A DNA stretch of 40,226 nucleotides from a virus: positions 1-40,226 of the IMG/VR virus record IMGVR_UViG_3300043773_001779, one strand, 5' to 3'. The position numbers and the translations under genes were made by a program. Numbering within the stretch: the first letter of the stretch is position 1; the number at the start of each line of letters is the position of its first letter. The notes beneath the pieces are model-generated. The model searched no databases, was not told the DNA's origin, and saw only the letters and a program-made list of their open reading frames with translations. Below are positions 1 through 8,975 of this stretch, piece after piece.

Positions 1-543
1 ACGGGATCTCAGGGCTCGATTGGACCAGCTGGACCTACTGGGGCCGTCGGCGCCACTGGGTCTGCCGGTCCCGCGGGCCCTGTCGGGCCTCTCGGGCCGC
101 AGGGACCTTCTGGCCCTCCAGGACCACAGGGACCCGCAGGGGCGTCTCCCTCGGTGTACTCCTACACTTGGACTGGACCGCTTAGTCAGTCTTCAGGGTC
201 CACTACCACCGCTTTCTTCTTCACGACGCCGGTCCCCATCACGGGCTACACAGTGAACGCTATTTTGCAGTGGGAAGGCGACACTGACAATGGCTACGGC
301 GCTTACGTGCCTAGCGTTTACGTCACCAACCCCACCGCCGGATATAATCTGTCCTTCGTCGGCACGCCCGCAAACTGGCGTGTGATCAACTATATGTCGT
401 ATCCCACCACATCCAGCACGTGCGGTGGTGATGACGGCATAAACCCGGTCGGCTTCACAACATTCAACTTTAACTATCAGGGCTCGTTTAGCAGTGCCAA
501 CGTCGCTAACGCCCAGATTCAGGTCTTCGTTCTCTACTGGTAA
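1..543 (+). CDS. Collagen-like tail fibre/adhesin, 3' part
   Basis: The frame is open from the first base, so the start lies outside the window. Sixteen uninterrupted Gly-X-Y triplets occupy bases 4-147, including GPA, GPT, GPP and GPQ. A C-terminal domain of about 130 residues follows, without Gly repeats and rich in Thr, Ser, Tyr and Asn (a WTGPLSQSS stretch, a TCGGDDG loop). This fits a trimeric fibre with a collagen stalk and a globular, probably receptor-binding head. Collagen-like stalks are known from phage tail fibres; the head is not recognised. The stop TAA shares its last base with the next gene's ATG, so the two are translated together. A GTG at 154 could be mistaken for a start, but it lies inside the continuous reading frame. 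Confidence 0.85.
   Translation, partial: TGSQGSIGPAGPTGAVGATGSAGPAGPVGPLGPQGPSGPPGPQGPAGASPSVYSYTWTGPLSQSSGSTTTAFFFTTPVPITGYTVNAILQWEGDTDNGYGAYVPSVYVTNPTAGYNLSFVGTPANWRVINYMSYPTTSSTCGGDDGINPVGFTTFNFNYQGSFSSANVANAQIQVFVLYW
4..147 (+). repeat. Collagen-like Gly-X-Y repeat, 16 triplets
   Basis: Codons read GSQ, GSI, GPA, GPT, GAV and so on without interruption to GAS. It forms the stalk of the partial fibre gene and may extend upstream of the window. Confidence 0.95.
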
Positions 544-1352
544 TGGCCGCAATCCCCCAAAACCTCGGGGTTCCAACTGGGACCGTCATGTGGTCAGCTG
601 CTGCTGAACCGCCAGTGGGGTGGCTGGTGTGCGACGGTCGGTCTGTCACTGTGACTGACCATCCGGCTCTCTACGCGAGCATCGGAAACACGTACGGCGG
701 TGACAGTGTCACGTTCGGCTTGCCAAATTTGGTGGGTCGTTTCATCCTGGGATCTGGAGATCCTGGACGTGAGCCATTCACCTACGAAGATGGTGTCAAC
801 AAGGCGCACCTTCACGGGATGAATGCGACTCAGACTCACACGCATGGCGTGACCGACCCTGAACACGAGCACCCCACATCCTCCGGTTCTCACTTCCACA
901 CTGCTACATCCAGTCACTCTCACGGAAACACCTCCGACCACATCCACTCCACAAAATGGGGCCCGGAGACAGGCCCCTACAAATACGGTTTCTTCACCAT
1001 GGACTACGCATTGTCCCCAGGTGACTGCCGTTTTCAGACCTACGCTCCCAACGACAACAGTGTCTACCAGCACTGCCCGCGGTGGCGGGGGACTGACTTC
1101 ATGGAGACTGTCTATCAGCAAACTGAGGACCCAAACTTCACAAACTCCACAGGCAAGACTGGCATCACGCTCGTCGCCCCCAATGTGACTGGGATTTCAA
1201 TTCAGACTGCTGTTACAGGTGTGACGCTCGCGCTTCAGACCACCGGCATTAGTCTCGAGCCATCGCTGTCTAATTTGGTGACTGACCCCTTTGGTGTGAT
1301 AGGCGGGCCCCGCCCGTCAAACATCGCTTTTCTGCCGATAATCCGAACCTAA
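543..1352 (+). CDS. Tail-collar fibre protein with His-x-His array (copy 1)
   Basis: This is a 269-residue protein. Residues about 15-75 match the phage tail-collar fold: a VMWSAAAEPPVGWLVCDG start, then LYASIGNTYG, then a FGLPNLVGRFILG end. Residues 89-135 carry six His-x-His pairs (HLH, HTH, HEH, HFH, HSH, HIH) spaced by Ser/Thr/Gly. In T4 long and short tail fibres such pairs line up in a trimer and bind iron or zinc along the axis. The C-terminal part is a beta-rich repeat with TGI-L and TGV-L motifs, ending in NIAFLPIIRT, an ending shared by the two paralogues downstream. It probably forms a short trimeric fibre or fibre tip. It differs from those paralogues in lacking their 60-residue N-terminal module. 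Confidence 0.9.
   Translation: MAAIPQNLGVPTGTVMWSAAAEPPVGWLVCDGRSVTVTDHPALYASIGNTYGGDSVTFGLPNLVGRFILGSGDPGREPFTYEDGVNKAHLHGMNATQTHTHGVTDPEHEHPTSSGSHFHTATSSHSHGNTSDHIHSTKWGPETGPYKYGFFTMDYALSPGDCRFQTYAPNDNSVYQHCPRWRGTDFMETVYQQTEDPNFTNSTGKTGITLVAPNVTGISIQTAVTGVTLALQTTGISLEPSLSNLVTDPFGVIGGPRPSNIAFLPIIRT
807..947 (+). repeat. His-x-His array of collar copy 1
   Basis: Six His-x-His pairs lie within 47 residues. Spacing is less regular than in copies 2 and 3, with Ser/Thr linkers instead of DPG turns. Confidence 0.9.
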
Positions 1353-1353
1353 C

Positions 1354-2292
1354 ATGCTACCAACAAACGTTCGCATCACATCGGCTCGCTACGCAAATCC
1401 GCAGAATAGCCTCGTGTTTGTTCTGCTCAGCGATGGTGAAACCTGGTATGTCACTCCAAACAATGGGTCTGGACAGGCCAATGTTTTGGCGCAGTGGTTG
1501 CAAAGTGGCGGCAAAATCGGTCCCTATGTCCCTCCTGTCCCCGGTGGAGTTGTCCCAGCAGGATCTCTAATCTGGTACGCGAGTTCAAAAGTGCCCGCTG
1601 GATATCTTCTTTGCGACGGGCAGGCGGTAAAACGTCTGCAGTATCCGAGTTTGTTTGCCGCGATCGGTGTTACGTTCGGTCCAGGAGACTACCGCTCAAC
1701 ATTCAACCTCCCGGATCTGCGAGGAAAAATGGTGAGAGGATGGGGTCCGGTGAATTCGCTAGACCCTCAACGAGCGTTTGGAACTGATCAGGAAAGCACC
1801 ACAGGAAAACACCGTCATTCGATCACCGACACTGGACACACTCACGGCGTGAATGACCCGGGGCATCTGCATCCAGTCGATGATCCCGGCCATGTTCACG
1901 GTGTGAACGATCCCGGACACGTGCATCCGGCTGGAGCCGACCCCGGCCACCAGCACAGTATCAAGATGTACGAGAGCAACGTGGCTTTCCCGGCAATCCA
2001 GGACGGAAGCGCTCCTGTGATTATCTACCCATACTACACGTATCTTGAGCAGTTCCTACCTAACTACGGCTCATACTCGCCTGTCACTGACGTTGCCTCC
2101 GCGGATCTAACCGTCAATCAGGGTTCCGCGAATGTCCTCACCGCTGTTGGCGAAGCGAACGTCTCAGACGAATTAGACCCGACATTCATCACAGTAACTC
2201 CCGCAACCACCAACATCACCGAGACAGATCTTCAGGGCGGTGTGCGTACTGAACCCGCCAATTTGACCCTACTGCCGTTCATTCGCTACTGA
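1354..2292 (+). CDS. Tail-collar fibre protein with His-x-His array (copy 2)
   Basis: This is a 312-residue protein one base after the previous stop. Residues 1-62 form an N-terminal module also found in copy 3 (RYANPQNSLVFVLLSDGETW here). A collar domain follows at about 65-130 (GSLIWYASSKVPAGYLLCDG to FNLPDLRGKMVRGWG). Residues 153-201 hold six His-x-His pairs, mostly in a nine-residue DPGH-x-H repeat. The protein ends in NLTLLPFIRY. By analogy with T4 gp12/gp37, the repeat should be a metal-binding needle in the trimer. The N-terminal module is probably the attachment part. It is a clear paralogue of both neighbours. Confidence 0.9.
   Translation: MLPTNVRITSARYANPQNSLVFVLLSDGETWYVTPNNGSGQANVLAQWLQSGGKIGPYVPPVPGGVVPAGSLIWYASSKVPAGYLLCDGQAVKRLQYPSLFAAIGVTFGPGDYRSTFNLPDLRGKMVRGWGPVNSLDPQRAFGTDQESTTGKHRHSITDTGHTHGVNDPGHLHPVDDPGHVHGVNDPGHVHPAGADPGHQHSIKMYESNVAFPAIQDGSAPVIIYPYYTYLEQFLPNYGSYSPVTDVASADLTVNQGSANVLTAVGEANVSDELDPTFITVTPATTNITETDLQGGVRTEPANLTLLPFIRY
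1810..1956 (+). repeat. DPGH-x-H nine-residue repeats, collar copy 2
   Basis: Six His-x-His pairs; the last four units are close to DPGH-V-HGVN. The repeat period is 27 bases. A predicted metal-binding needle of the trimeric fibre. Confidence 0.92.
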
Positions 2293-2293
2293 C

Positions 2294-3202
2294 ATGGTGC
2301 CAATCAAACTCGCACAATACGCAGATCAGGAGAAAACACTGCACTTTGTTCAGTACACGGATGAGACACACTCATTCGTAGACGTTAGTGACAGCACAAT
2401 GGAATCCGCGCAACTGCGGAGTTGGATCCAAGCGGGTAACACCGTTGGGGAGTTTGTGCCGGTCATTTCAGGTGGTATCATCCCCATCGCCTCGATCATG
2501 TGGTTCTGTTCGCAGCGTCCTCCCGAAGGGTATCTGCTTTGTGACGGTAGGGAAGTTAGTCGCGTTGAATACACCCAACTCTTCAGAGCGATAGGCGAAA
2601 CATACGGGTCTGGTAACGGTGTCTCCACATTCAATCTTCCAAATCTCGTAGGAAGATTCTGTCGAGGGTGGGGGACTCTCAATCCACTGGATCCCGACCG
2701 CCAATTCGGTTCCTATCAGGAAGACGCCCCCGGACTTCACAGTCACAATGTGCCGTCCATTACTCATACTCACCCCATCACGGATCCTGGACACATCCAC
2801 GGCGTGACCGATCCGGGCCACATTCACGGCGTGAATGATCCGGGCCACAATCACACGGTGAGTGATCCAGGGCACCAGATGTTTATCACAGAGCCTCTCA
2901 CTCACCAAGGATGGCTCTATGCCTTCTCCAACCTCAACCCAGGTTGTATCCGAATGGACAGGCCTTCAGGTTGGTGGAGGATATCTAACTTCGTATTAAG
3001 CCCTGAGCAGGCGAACTTACAGGTTCTTACGAGTACTGCCAACGTGCGTCTGTCGAAAGCCCAGTCTAACGTGACTACCAACAATGCCGCGACTGGAATC
3101 ACCATCGACACAGCAGAAGTCAACATTCCATTCACTGACGTCGGTGGCGACGCTGAAACGCGCCCCGATAACGTCGCTCTTCTGCCGGTAATCCGATTCT
3201 AG
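2294..3202 (+). CDS. Tail-collar fibre protein with His-x-His array (copy 3)
   Basis: This is a 302-residue paralogue of the two preceding genes. The N-terminal module (KLAQYADQEKTLHFVQYTDE) matches copy 2 in layout. The collar domain follows at about 65-130 (SIMWFCSQRPPEGYLLCDG to FNLPNLVGRFCRGWG). Residues 149-195 hold five His-x-His pairs in the nine-residue DPGH-x-H repeat; the last unit reads DPGHQMF and has lost its second His. The C-terminus ends in NVALLPVIRF. The stop TAG overlaps the first base of a GGGTAAAA motif that appears to start the next transcript, so this gene closes a four-gene unit. Confidence 0.9.
   Translation: MVPIKLAQYADQEKTLHFVQYTDETHSFVDVSDSTMESAQLRSWIQAGNTVGEFVPVISGGIIPIASIMWFCSQRPPEGYLLCDGREVSRVEYTQLFRAIGETYGSGNGVSTFNLPNLVGRFCRGWGTLNPLDPDRQFGSYQEDAPGLHSHNVPSITHTHPITDPGHIHGVTDPGHIHGVNDPGHNHTVSDPGHQMFITEPLTHQGWLYAFSNLNPGCIRMDRPSGWWRISNFVLSPEQANLQVLTSTANVRLSKAQSNVTTNNAATGITIDTAEVNIPFTDVGGDAETRPDNVALLPVIRF
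2738..2875 (+). repeat. DPGH-x-H nine-residue repeats, collar copy 3
   Basis: Five His-x-His pairs followed by a degenerate unit (DPGHQMF). Period 27 bases, as in copy 2. Confidence 0.92.
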
Positions 3203-3209
3203 GGTAAAA
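3202..3209 (+). promoter_or_regulatory. GGGTAAAA motif (candidate late promoter)
   Basis: GGGTAAAA lies 41 nt before the ATG at 3243, and its first G is the last base of the upstream TAG stop. The promoter role is inferred from recurrence at fixed distance. Confidence 0.55.
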
Positions 3210-3242
3210 CTATTTCAACGCCGCCATCTCACTGCCGACAGC

Positions 3243-4337
3243 ATGGCATATACTCCGTATAATTTTCCGGACCAGCCCTTTGACGGCCAGATCTATCCCA
3301 ACCCCCCGATTCCGGGGACCTTTCAGTACAAGTGGATTGCTGATAGAAAGGTTTGGATTCTGGTCTCGGGTGGAGTTTCCCAGGTTCTGGGGAACGCACC
3401 TATCATCATCACTGGCACAGCCTCAGTTCCAACCATCAACATCAGGCCTGCTACTGCAACTCAGTCCGGATTCATGTCCGCCGCTGATAAGGCCAAACTT
3501 GACCTTGTTCCGACAGTCCCCGGGTCTGTGACTCGAATCGAAACAGGGGTCGGTCTCACGGGTGGTCCGATCACGACCGCTGGGACAATCGCTCTCCGCC
3601 CGCCCTCTGGTCCAAACATTGGTGGAGTCAAAGCTGGCACGGGCGTGATTATTCAGCCCGACGGGACACTTGAGTCTTCCGCCGGTGTGACAGAAGTCAT
3701 CGCCGGTGTTGGACTCGGTGGCGGGACCATCACCACCGCTGGAACGATTTTCCTCCGCCCGCCTCTCTCTGGAAACATCGGAGGAGTGAAAGCAGGAAAT
3801 AACATCACCATTCTCTCTGACGGCACGATCAACGCCGTTCAAGGTGGGTCAGCGACTGGCGCCTTCTCGATTCTCGATGATATCTCCCCGTTGTTTGACG
3901 GCACAAGAACGCAATTCCCTATCAAAGTTCAAGGCAACGTTCAGACGGTCACTCAGCCGGCGAATCTTTTCCTCGCCGTCGGTGGCATTCTGCAACCATA
4001 TCCGACTTCGTTTATTGTTGTCAACAACGAAGACATTCGCTTCGGTTTCGCTCCTCCGACAGGTGCAACATTCAGCGGTCGCGTCTTCGTTCCCAACGGT
4101 CAATCGTTCAACATTATTGACGACATCTCGTCTCAATTCAATGGCGTAACTGTTACCTTCGGACTAAAAGTCGGAGGTCAACCGTACAGCCCGTTCTCGA
4201 CCGCTTCACTGTTTGTGCTAGTAGGAGGCATTCTTCAGATTCCAGATGTCGCCTATACTCTAAGTGGAAGCAATATCACTTTCTCAGGAGCGCCGCCTGC
4301 CGGGGCAACCTTCAGCGGTCAGGTTCTGGGTATCTAA
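3243..4337 (+). CDS. Repeat-containing tail fibre protein, anchor module A
   Basis: This is a 364-residue protein. Residues 1-40 form module A (NFPDQPFDGQIYPNPP, then QYKW and VW), shared with three other proteins of this cluster and probably the attachment end. Residues about 95-200 hold two copies of a unit of the form G-G-L-GG-IT-TAGTI-LRP, followed by IGGVKAG and a PDGT or SDGT turn. This kind of beta-repeat is common in fibre shafts. The C-terminal half holds two copies of a unit with DDIS-FNG, a VGGILQ strand and GATFSG-VF, probably a head domain. It lies 41 nt after a GGGTAAAA motif and is likely the first gene of a late transcript. Confidence 0.8.
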   Translation: MAYTPYNFPDQPFDGQIYPNPPIPGTFQYKWIADRKVWILVSGGVSQVLGNAPIIITGTASVPTINIRPATATQSGFMSAADKAKLDLVPTVPGSVTRIETGVGLTGGPITTAGTIALRPPSGPNIGGVKAGTGVIIQPDGTLESSAGVTEVIAGVGLGGGTITTAGTIFLRPPLSGNIGGVKAGNNITILSDGTINAVQGGSATGAFSILDDISPLFDGTRTQFPIKVQGNVQTVTQPANLFLAVGGILQPYPTSFIVVNNEDIRFGFAPPTGATFSGRVFVPNGQSFNIIDDISSQFNGVTVTFGLKVGGQPYSPFSTASLFVLVGGILQIPDVAYTLSGSNITFSGAPPAGATFSGQVLGI

Positions 4338-4338
4338 C

Positions 4339-5052
4339 ATGGCAGCCCTCAACTTTCCATCAAACCCCATAGACGGGCAGTTGTATCCAGACCCCGTGGC
4401 TCCTGGACAACAGCAGTATGTTTACAGTTCTACCAAATCTACATGGCAGACTGTTTCCAGGGCAGTTGCTAAAGTCTTAGGCGTCACCCCAGTGGTGATA
4501 GAGGGTTCTGAACAAGTGCCCGTTGTCACAGTAAATCAAGCTTCTCCGACACAAGCCGGCTATATCAGTTCTACTGATTACGCCAAAATCCAGACTCTCC
4601 CGCCGGTCCCAGGCACTGTCACGGAAGTTGTTGCTGGGACTGGTCTCAATGTTACTCCAGCAATCGACGGAGAGCTTGAAACAGCGGGTTCTATCACGAC
4701 AACGGGCACTATCAATCTAGTCCCCGCCACTCGCACCACGCTTGGAGGGGTGATTCCTGGAGCGGGCCTGAGCATCGCCTCCGACGGTCGGATCGACGTC
4801 GCGTCTGCCACTGAAGACTACGCTGTTCTCGATAATATCTCCGGTCAATTTAATGGTGCGACGGTTAGTTTCAATCTCACGGAGTTGGGTGTCCAAGTTT
4901 TCCCCACGGGCGTAACCCGAATTTGGATCTTTCTTGGCGGCATCTTTCAAACGCCGGGTTTAGCCTTCACATTTGTTGTTGGTCAGAGTACCATTACCTT
5001 CACTGAACCACCAAAGACCGGAACCACTTTCTACGGAGTTGTCTTCTTGTAA
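4339..5052 (+). CDS. Short repeat tail fibre protein, anchor module A
   Basis: This is a 237-residue paralogue of the gene before it. The start chosen is the ATG at 4339, because module A begins there (NFPSNPIDGQLYPDP). An upstream in-frame ATG at 4264 would add residues from inside the previous gene. It has one shaft unit (TGTINLVPATRTTLGGV, then DGRIDV) and one C-terminal head unit (LDNISGQFNG to TFYGVVFL). It therefore resembles a shortened version of the 364-residue protein. The last base of its stop is the first base of the next ATG. The role is inferred as a fibre or fibre-linker protein. Confidence 0.8.
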   Translation: MAALNFPSNPIDGQLYPDPVAPGQQQYVYSSTKSTWQTVSRAVAKVLGVTPVVIEGSEQVPVVTVNQASPTQAGYISSTDYAKIQTLPPVPGTVTEVVAGTGLNVTPAIDGELETAGSITTTGTINLVPATRTTLGGVIPGAGLSIASDGRIDVASATEDYAVLDNISGQFNGATVSFNLTELGVQVFPTGVTRIWIFLGGIFQTPGLAFTFVVGQSTITFTEPPKTGTTFYGVVFL

Positions 5053-6101
5053 TGGCCTTCATTTTTCCTGTAAACCCATTTGACGGGCAACTCTATCCCG
5101 TCCCGGCTCAGCCTGGAGCTCTTCAGTATCAGTGGAGTGCAGCCTCTCAAGTTTGGTTGATCTACTCCCCGCTGGGAGTTCAGTCCATCAGCGGAATCCT
5201 CCCGATTAACGTCAGCAATGGAACCTCAGATGCTGTTGTCAGCATCGTCCCCGCCTCAATCAACACCGCCGGATCGATGTCCGCGGCTGACAAGGCAAAA
5301 TTGGACGGCATCCCGGCGAATGCCGGTGCTGGCACCGTCACCAACATCACCACTGGTCCTGGGCTTCAAGGAGGACCGATCACGACCACCGGCCAGATCG
5401 ATCTCGCACCGGCCACAAAGACCACCGAAGGTGGGGTGATCGTAGGCGATAACATCGACGTTTCCCCCAACGGCACGATTTCGATTCCAGCCGGTCGTTT
5501 CGGCATCACAAGCATCAACATCGGCCCCGGTCTGGTGGGCAGTCCCGCTCCGATCACAACCACAGGCACAATTTCTGCAGCGCTTGCCACTCGCTTGACT
5601 GTGGGTTCTGTTCGCATTGGCAACGGCATCTCTGTGGCGCCCGACGGCACAATCGCCGTGGGCGGAAGTCTTGCAAACGTTGGCGTTTTGGCCTGGGCTT
5701 CTATCAGGATTACGAACAACACCGCACCTCCGCAATTCCAGCTTCTTGAGGGGTTCAACATCTCGTCGATTGTCTGGGGTGCGTCCACGGAGTCTCCTCG
5801 AGTTCGCATATATTTCTCACAACCGCTAGCGAATGCGTACTACGGCTTTGCCTGGGGCGCCACTTCGTATCAGTTTGGGGGTTCCGGAGCTTTGTTCCAA
5901 GTCAACCAGAACATCACGGTTGGTTTCAAGACAGCCTCGTATGTCGATCTGCAGTTGCTCACCTTTAACACGACCAACTGGACAACTGGAACTGGAAATT
6001 TCCTTTGGAATGCCTGGTCATCGCTGAACTCGGCTCCTCTTACCGCATCATCCCATCTGTTTGAATTTGACATCGCAATCATCGACACACAGAATTTCTG
6101 A
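5052..6101 (+). CDS. Repeat-containing tail fibre protein, anchor module A
   Basis: This is a 349-residue protein. Module A is at residues 1-38 (FPVNPFDGQLYPVPAQPG, QYQW). Two shaft units follow: GPGLQGGPITTTGQIDLAP with TEGGVIVGDNI, and GPGLVGSPAPITTTGTI with GSVRIGNGI. The last 130 residues (from about VGVLAWASIRI) differ from the paralogues and are rich in aromatic residues and Asn (YYGFAWGATSYQFGG, NTTNWTTGTGNF). This suggests a distinct receptor-binding head on a common stalk. It is joined to its upstream neighbour by a TAATG overlap and followed by a small protein two bases later. Confidence 0.8.
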   Translation: MAFIFPVNPFDGQLYPVPAQPGALQYQWSAASQVWLIYSPLGVQSISGILPINVSNGTSDAVVSIVPASINTAGSMSAADKAKLDGIPANAGAGTVTNITTGPGLQGGPITTTGQIDLAPATKTTEGGVIVGDNIDVSPNGTISIPAGRFGITSINIGPGLVGSPAPITTTGTISAALATRLTVGSVRIGNGISVAPDGTIAVGGSLANVGVLAWASIRITNNTAPPQFQLLEGFNISSIVWGASTESPRVRIYFSQPLANAYYGFAWGATSYQFGGSGALFQVNQNITVGFKTASYVDLQLLTFNTTNWTTGTGNFLWNAWSSLNSAPLTASSHLFEFDIAIIDTQNF

Positions 6102-6103
6102 TC

Positions 6104-6592
6104 ATGGACATCATCGTTTACGCGGATCCCGAAAATCCGGCACCCTCCAGACTTCAGGTGATGTACCCCGGTCTGGACACTCTTGAGGAGTCGGCATTCA
6201 AATATCTTGACCCATTTGGGATTGAGTATGTCATCGTTGACGACTCGGTGGTCCCCGATTCACCATACATCGCCGCAGCCCAAACTGTGGAGATTGTGTC
6301 GGGAGCACCCGTTTTTGGGTGGGACTTCGCTTATGCACAGCAGATCGCCACAGCATACAATGCCAGTTATTGGCAGATGCAGTACAATCAAGGCATTTAC
6401 GGTCTCAGCATCTCAAACGATTACCAACTTAACCTCGCCATCGCCACACCTGAAGAGGACAGAACACCCGATCAAATTGCCGCTGTTGAGTTTCTGACGG
6501 GCATCAACGGTCTTCAACTGTCGGTCCAAGACTCGATCGACGCCGCAACCACAGGAGAAGAACTCATTACTATCCTGAGCCAACTCGGGTAA
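6104..6592 (+). CDS. Unknown small protein in fibre cluster (possible fibre accessory/chaperone)
   Basis: This is a 162-residue acidic protein. Residues 1-85 look like a small alpha/beta domain (MDIIVYADPENPAP, GIEYVIVDDSVVPDSPY, FGWDFAYAQQIATAYN). The C-terminal half is helical (EEDRTPDQIAAVEFLTG, DSIDAATTGEELITILSQLG). I do not recognise the family. Because it directly follows three fibre genes, a role as fibre-assembly chaperone or tail accessory protein is possible, but this rests on position only. Its stop codon TAA lies inside a GGGTAAAA motif, so the next gene probably has its own promoter. Confidence 0.6.
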   Translation: MDIIVYADPENPAPSRLQVMYPGLDTLEESAFKYLDPFGIEYVIVDDSVVPDSPYIAAAQTVEIVSGAPVFGWDFAYAQQIATAYNASYWQMQYNQGIYGLSISNDYQLNLAIATPEEDRTPDQIAAVEFLTGINGLQLSVQDSIDAATTGEELITILSQLG

Positions 6593-6594
6593 AA
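6587..6594 (+). promoter_or_regulatory. GGGTAAAA motif (candidate late promoter)
   Basis: GGGTAAAA lies 28 nt before the ATG at 6615. The TAA inside it is the stop codon of the 162-residue gene. Confidence 0.55.
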
Positions 6595-6614
6595 TCATCT
6601 AGCTGAATGAAGAG

Positions 6615-8969
6615 ATGGCCAACGCTTTCGTAAAAGCCCAATTCATGGATCCGCCTGGGGGCCCGAACAGCGCCTCCCCCATTGGCGCTGTCAAAGCGGG
6701 GCAGGGGATCATCATCGCAGCAGACGGCACGATCAGCACTGCCGCTAGCGGTGGAACTGTCACCGACATTGTTTGCTCCAACGGGATCCAGGGCGGTGGC
6801 CAAGGACCTCAAGTTTTTCTTTCTCTCTTAGCACCAGCAGGCACAGCTCTGGGCGGTGTGAGAACAATCGCAGGAAGTGGGATTTCGATTGATTCGGACG
6901 GGATCATTCGAAACGTTAATAACACCTCCATCAGCAGTGCCGTAGGACTGAACGTCACGGATTTTGGCGCTGGTGCATTTAGTATCGATCTCAAACCGGC
7001 CGGCGCTACGGCCCCACTCCTCGGGGGTGTGTTTATTCCCTCCGGCTCTGGTCTCACAGTCGGACCCACAGGTGCTTTGGCTGTAGGTCCTGCCACCGTC
7101 ACCACACTTGGCGGTATTAAACCTGGGACCGGCGTAACGGTTTCTCCCGACGGCACCCTCAGCGCCACTGGAACAGGTGGCACGATCACCGGCGTTGGCG
7201 CCGGAACCGGTCTCGGTGGTGGTGGAGTTACCGGAGCGGTCACTCTCTTCCTTCGTCCCGCTACGACGACCACCATAGGCGGTGTTTATCCTGGCGAGAA
7301 CGTCACAGTCGACCCGGACGGTCGCCTCAACGTTTCTGACGCAGCTCTCGGGGTTATCTCTGTTGCTGGAACTTTGCCTGTCGTTATCACAGGCACGCCA
7401 ACCAACCCGATCGTTGGTGTCAATCCAGCGACAACCGCTGCAACTGGCATCGTTCAACTGAACAGCGCGATCAACTCCACAAGTGAGGCTCTCGCGGCGA
7501 CATCGCTCGCCGTCAAGACTGTCGCCGACATCGCCAACGCGGCACTTCCGCGTGCCGGCGGGACAATGTCCGGCGCCATCACCTTCACCGGTGGTCAAAC
7601 ATTCCCGGGCACCATTCCAGCGAGCTCTTTCACCCAGACAGGTGGATTGCTGGTTGGTGACACCTCACCTCCTGGCTACGCTCAACTCCCTGTTGGCTCA
7701 AACGGCCAGGTCTTAGTCGCTAACTCTAGCGCCCCATTAGGCATTGAGTGGCAGACGAGTCTTTCTAACCCGACTCTTCAAAATGTCACCGCTAACGGCG
7801 CGACTACCAACATCGCGACAACATTCCAAGGTTCGGTTACTTTTGGTGAGGATAACCTCACAACAAGGCTGGACGGCCGCTCCATCAGTTTTTACACTAC
7901 CGGCACTGTCGATCCCTTAATTAAGATTGACAACCAACCAGGAGGAAGCCAGGCGTTTTTGTTCGGGCCAGACTTCTTTATTCAGTCTCCTCCCGGCGGG
8001 ACAGCCGTACTACTCGGAAATCGTGTCCCCGCACAAGGTTCTCTGACGCTCAACGGCAACACTGCCTTGAACTTGGAGTTGAACGAGACTACCAAGGTTG
8101 TTCTCGACTCAACCGGCTTCAGCGTCAACACCCCGTTCAAAGCCTCAAACCTAAGTTATCCAACGGCCGACGGCGCAGCTGGGGCTGCTCTGGTTACTAA
8201 TGGGTCCGGTACACTGAGTTTCAGCACTGGTTTCCTCCAGAAAACGGGTGGCACAATGACCGGGGACATCACGTTCTCCGGCACTCAGACTTTCCCTGGT
8301 GTTCTTGTTAACGGGTCTATTGGAGGTAGTGGGGCGATCGTTGTTGGTGGGACGCCATCCAACCCTCTGATCTCTGCAAGCACTGCCACAACTTCAGCAC
8401 TTGGTGTGGTTCAGCCTGACGGCACGACGATCACCATCAACGGAAGCGGCGTGATTTCAGCCGCTGGGTCCGGGTCATCTCTACCACTTGCCGGTGGTAC
8501 GATGACCGGCAATATCGTGTTCAATGCCGGTCAAACCTTCCCCGGCACGATCGCCTCTTCACTCCTCGATGTCACGGGCGACATTGTCTACGCCTCCGCC
8601 ACAAACACTCCCGCCTCGCTGCCGATCGGCGCCGCTGGTACGATCCTCGCCGTCAACTCCGGCCTCCCGGCCTGGAGAACGTCAGCTCAGCTCGGTCTGC
8701 TCACATCTGCCACCGCTGCCACCACCTACGCCCCTCTCGACTCGCCGGCTTTCACAGGCCCGATCACCGTCACCTCCGGTGGGTCATCTGGGTCAAATGC
8801 GATGACCATCAGTGGCGGAAACTTGGTTCTCGCGACCAGCTTCACGCCGCCGAGCTCCGCTTCCACCGGCAGTGTGGGTGAGCTCGCTTGGGACAACTCT
8901 GGATACCTCTACTTCTGCTACGCCCCGAATACTTGGGGTCGCGTTCAAATCGACCTGACTCCGTTCTGA
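6615..8969 (+). CDS. Long repeat tail fibre protein, anchor module B
   Basis: This is a 784-residue protein. The N-terminus (KAQFMDPPGGPN, then GAVKAGQGIIIAADGTI) is module B, also present in the two collagen fibres at 12798 and 14429. Residues about 50-260 hold four shaft units with GG-L-PAT-T-GG-V and PDG turns. Further on come three copies of a GGTMTG-I-F-GQTFPG element (near 195, 415 and 495), a motif widespread in phage side-tail fibres. The end (GELAWDNSGYLYFCYAPNTW) is a short GxxxWDxxGYLY segment often seen at fibre tips. No peptidase S74-type self-cleaving chaperone is visible. GAAGAG just before the ATG can serve as ribosome binding site. Confidence 0.82.
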   Translation: MANAFVKAQFMDPPGGPNSASPIGAVKAGQGIIIAADGTISTAASGGTVTDIVCSNGIQGGGQGPQVFLSLLAPAGTALGGVRTIAGSGISIDSDGIIRNVNNTSISSAVGLNVTDFGAGAFSIDLKPAGATAPLLGGVFIPSGSGLTVGPTGALAVGPATVTTLGGIKPGTGVTVSPDGTLSATGTGGTITGVGAGTGLGGGGVTGAVTLFLRPATTTTIGGVYPGENVTVDPDGRLNVSDAALGVISVAGTLPVVITGTPTNPIVGVNPATTAATGIVQLNSAINSTSEALAATSLAVKTVADIANAALPRAGGTMSGAITFTGGQTFPGTIPASSFTQTGGLLVGDTSPPGYAQLPVGSNGQVLVANSSAPLGIEWQTSLSNPTLQNVTANGATTNIATTFQGSVTFGEDNLTTRLDGRSISFYTTGTVDPLIKIDNQPGGSQAFLFGPDFFIQSPPGGTAVLLGNRVPAQGSLTLNGNTALNLELNETTKVVLDSTGFSVNTPFKASNLSYPTADGAAGAALVTNGSGTLSFSTGFLQKTGGTMTGDITFSGTQTFPGVLVNGSIGGSGAIVVGGTPSNPLISASTATTSALGVVQPDGTTITINGSGVISAAGSGSSLPLAGGTMTGNIVFNAGQTFPGTIASSLLDVTGDIVYASATNTPASLPIGAAGTILAVNSGLPAWRTSAQLGLLTSATAATTYAPLDSPAFTGPITVTSGGSSGSNAMTISGGNLVLATSFTPPSSASTGSVGELAWDNSGYLYFCYAPNTWGRVQIDLTPF

Positions 8970-8975
8970 TAACTG

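Noticed and set aside
4264-4338. Upstream ATG extending the second module-A fibre
   Set aside because: The extension lies within the preceding gene, and the conserved N-terminal module starts at 4339.
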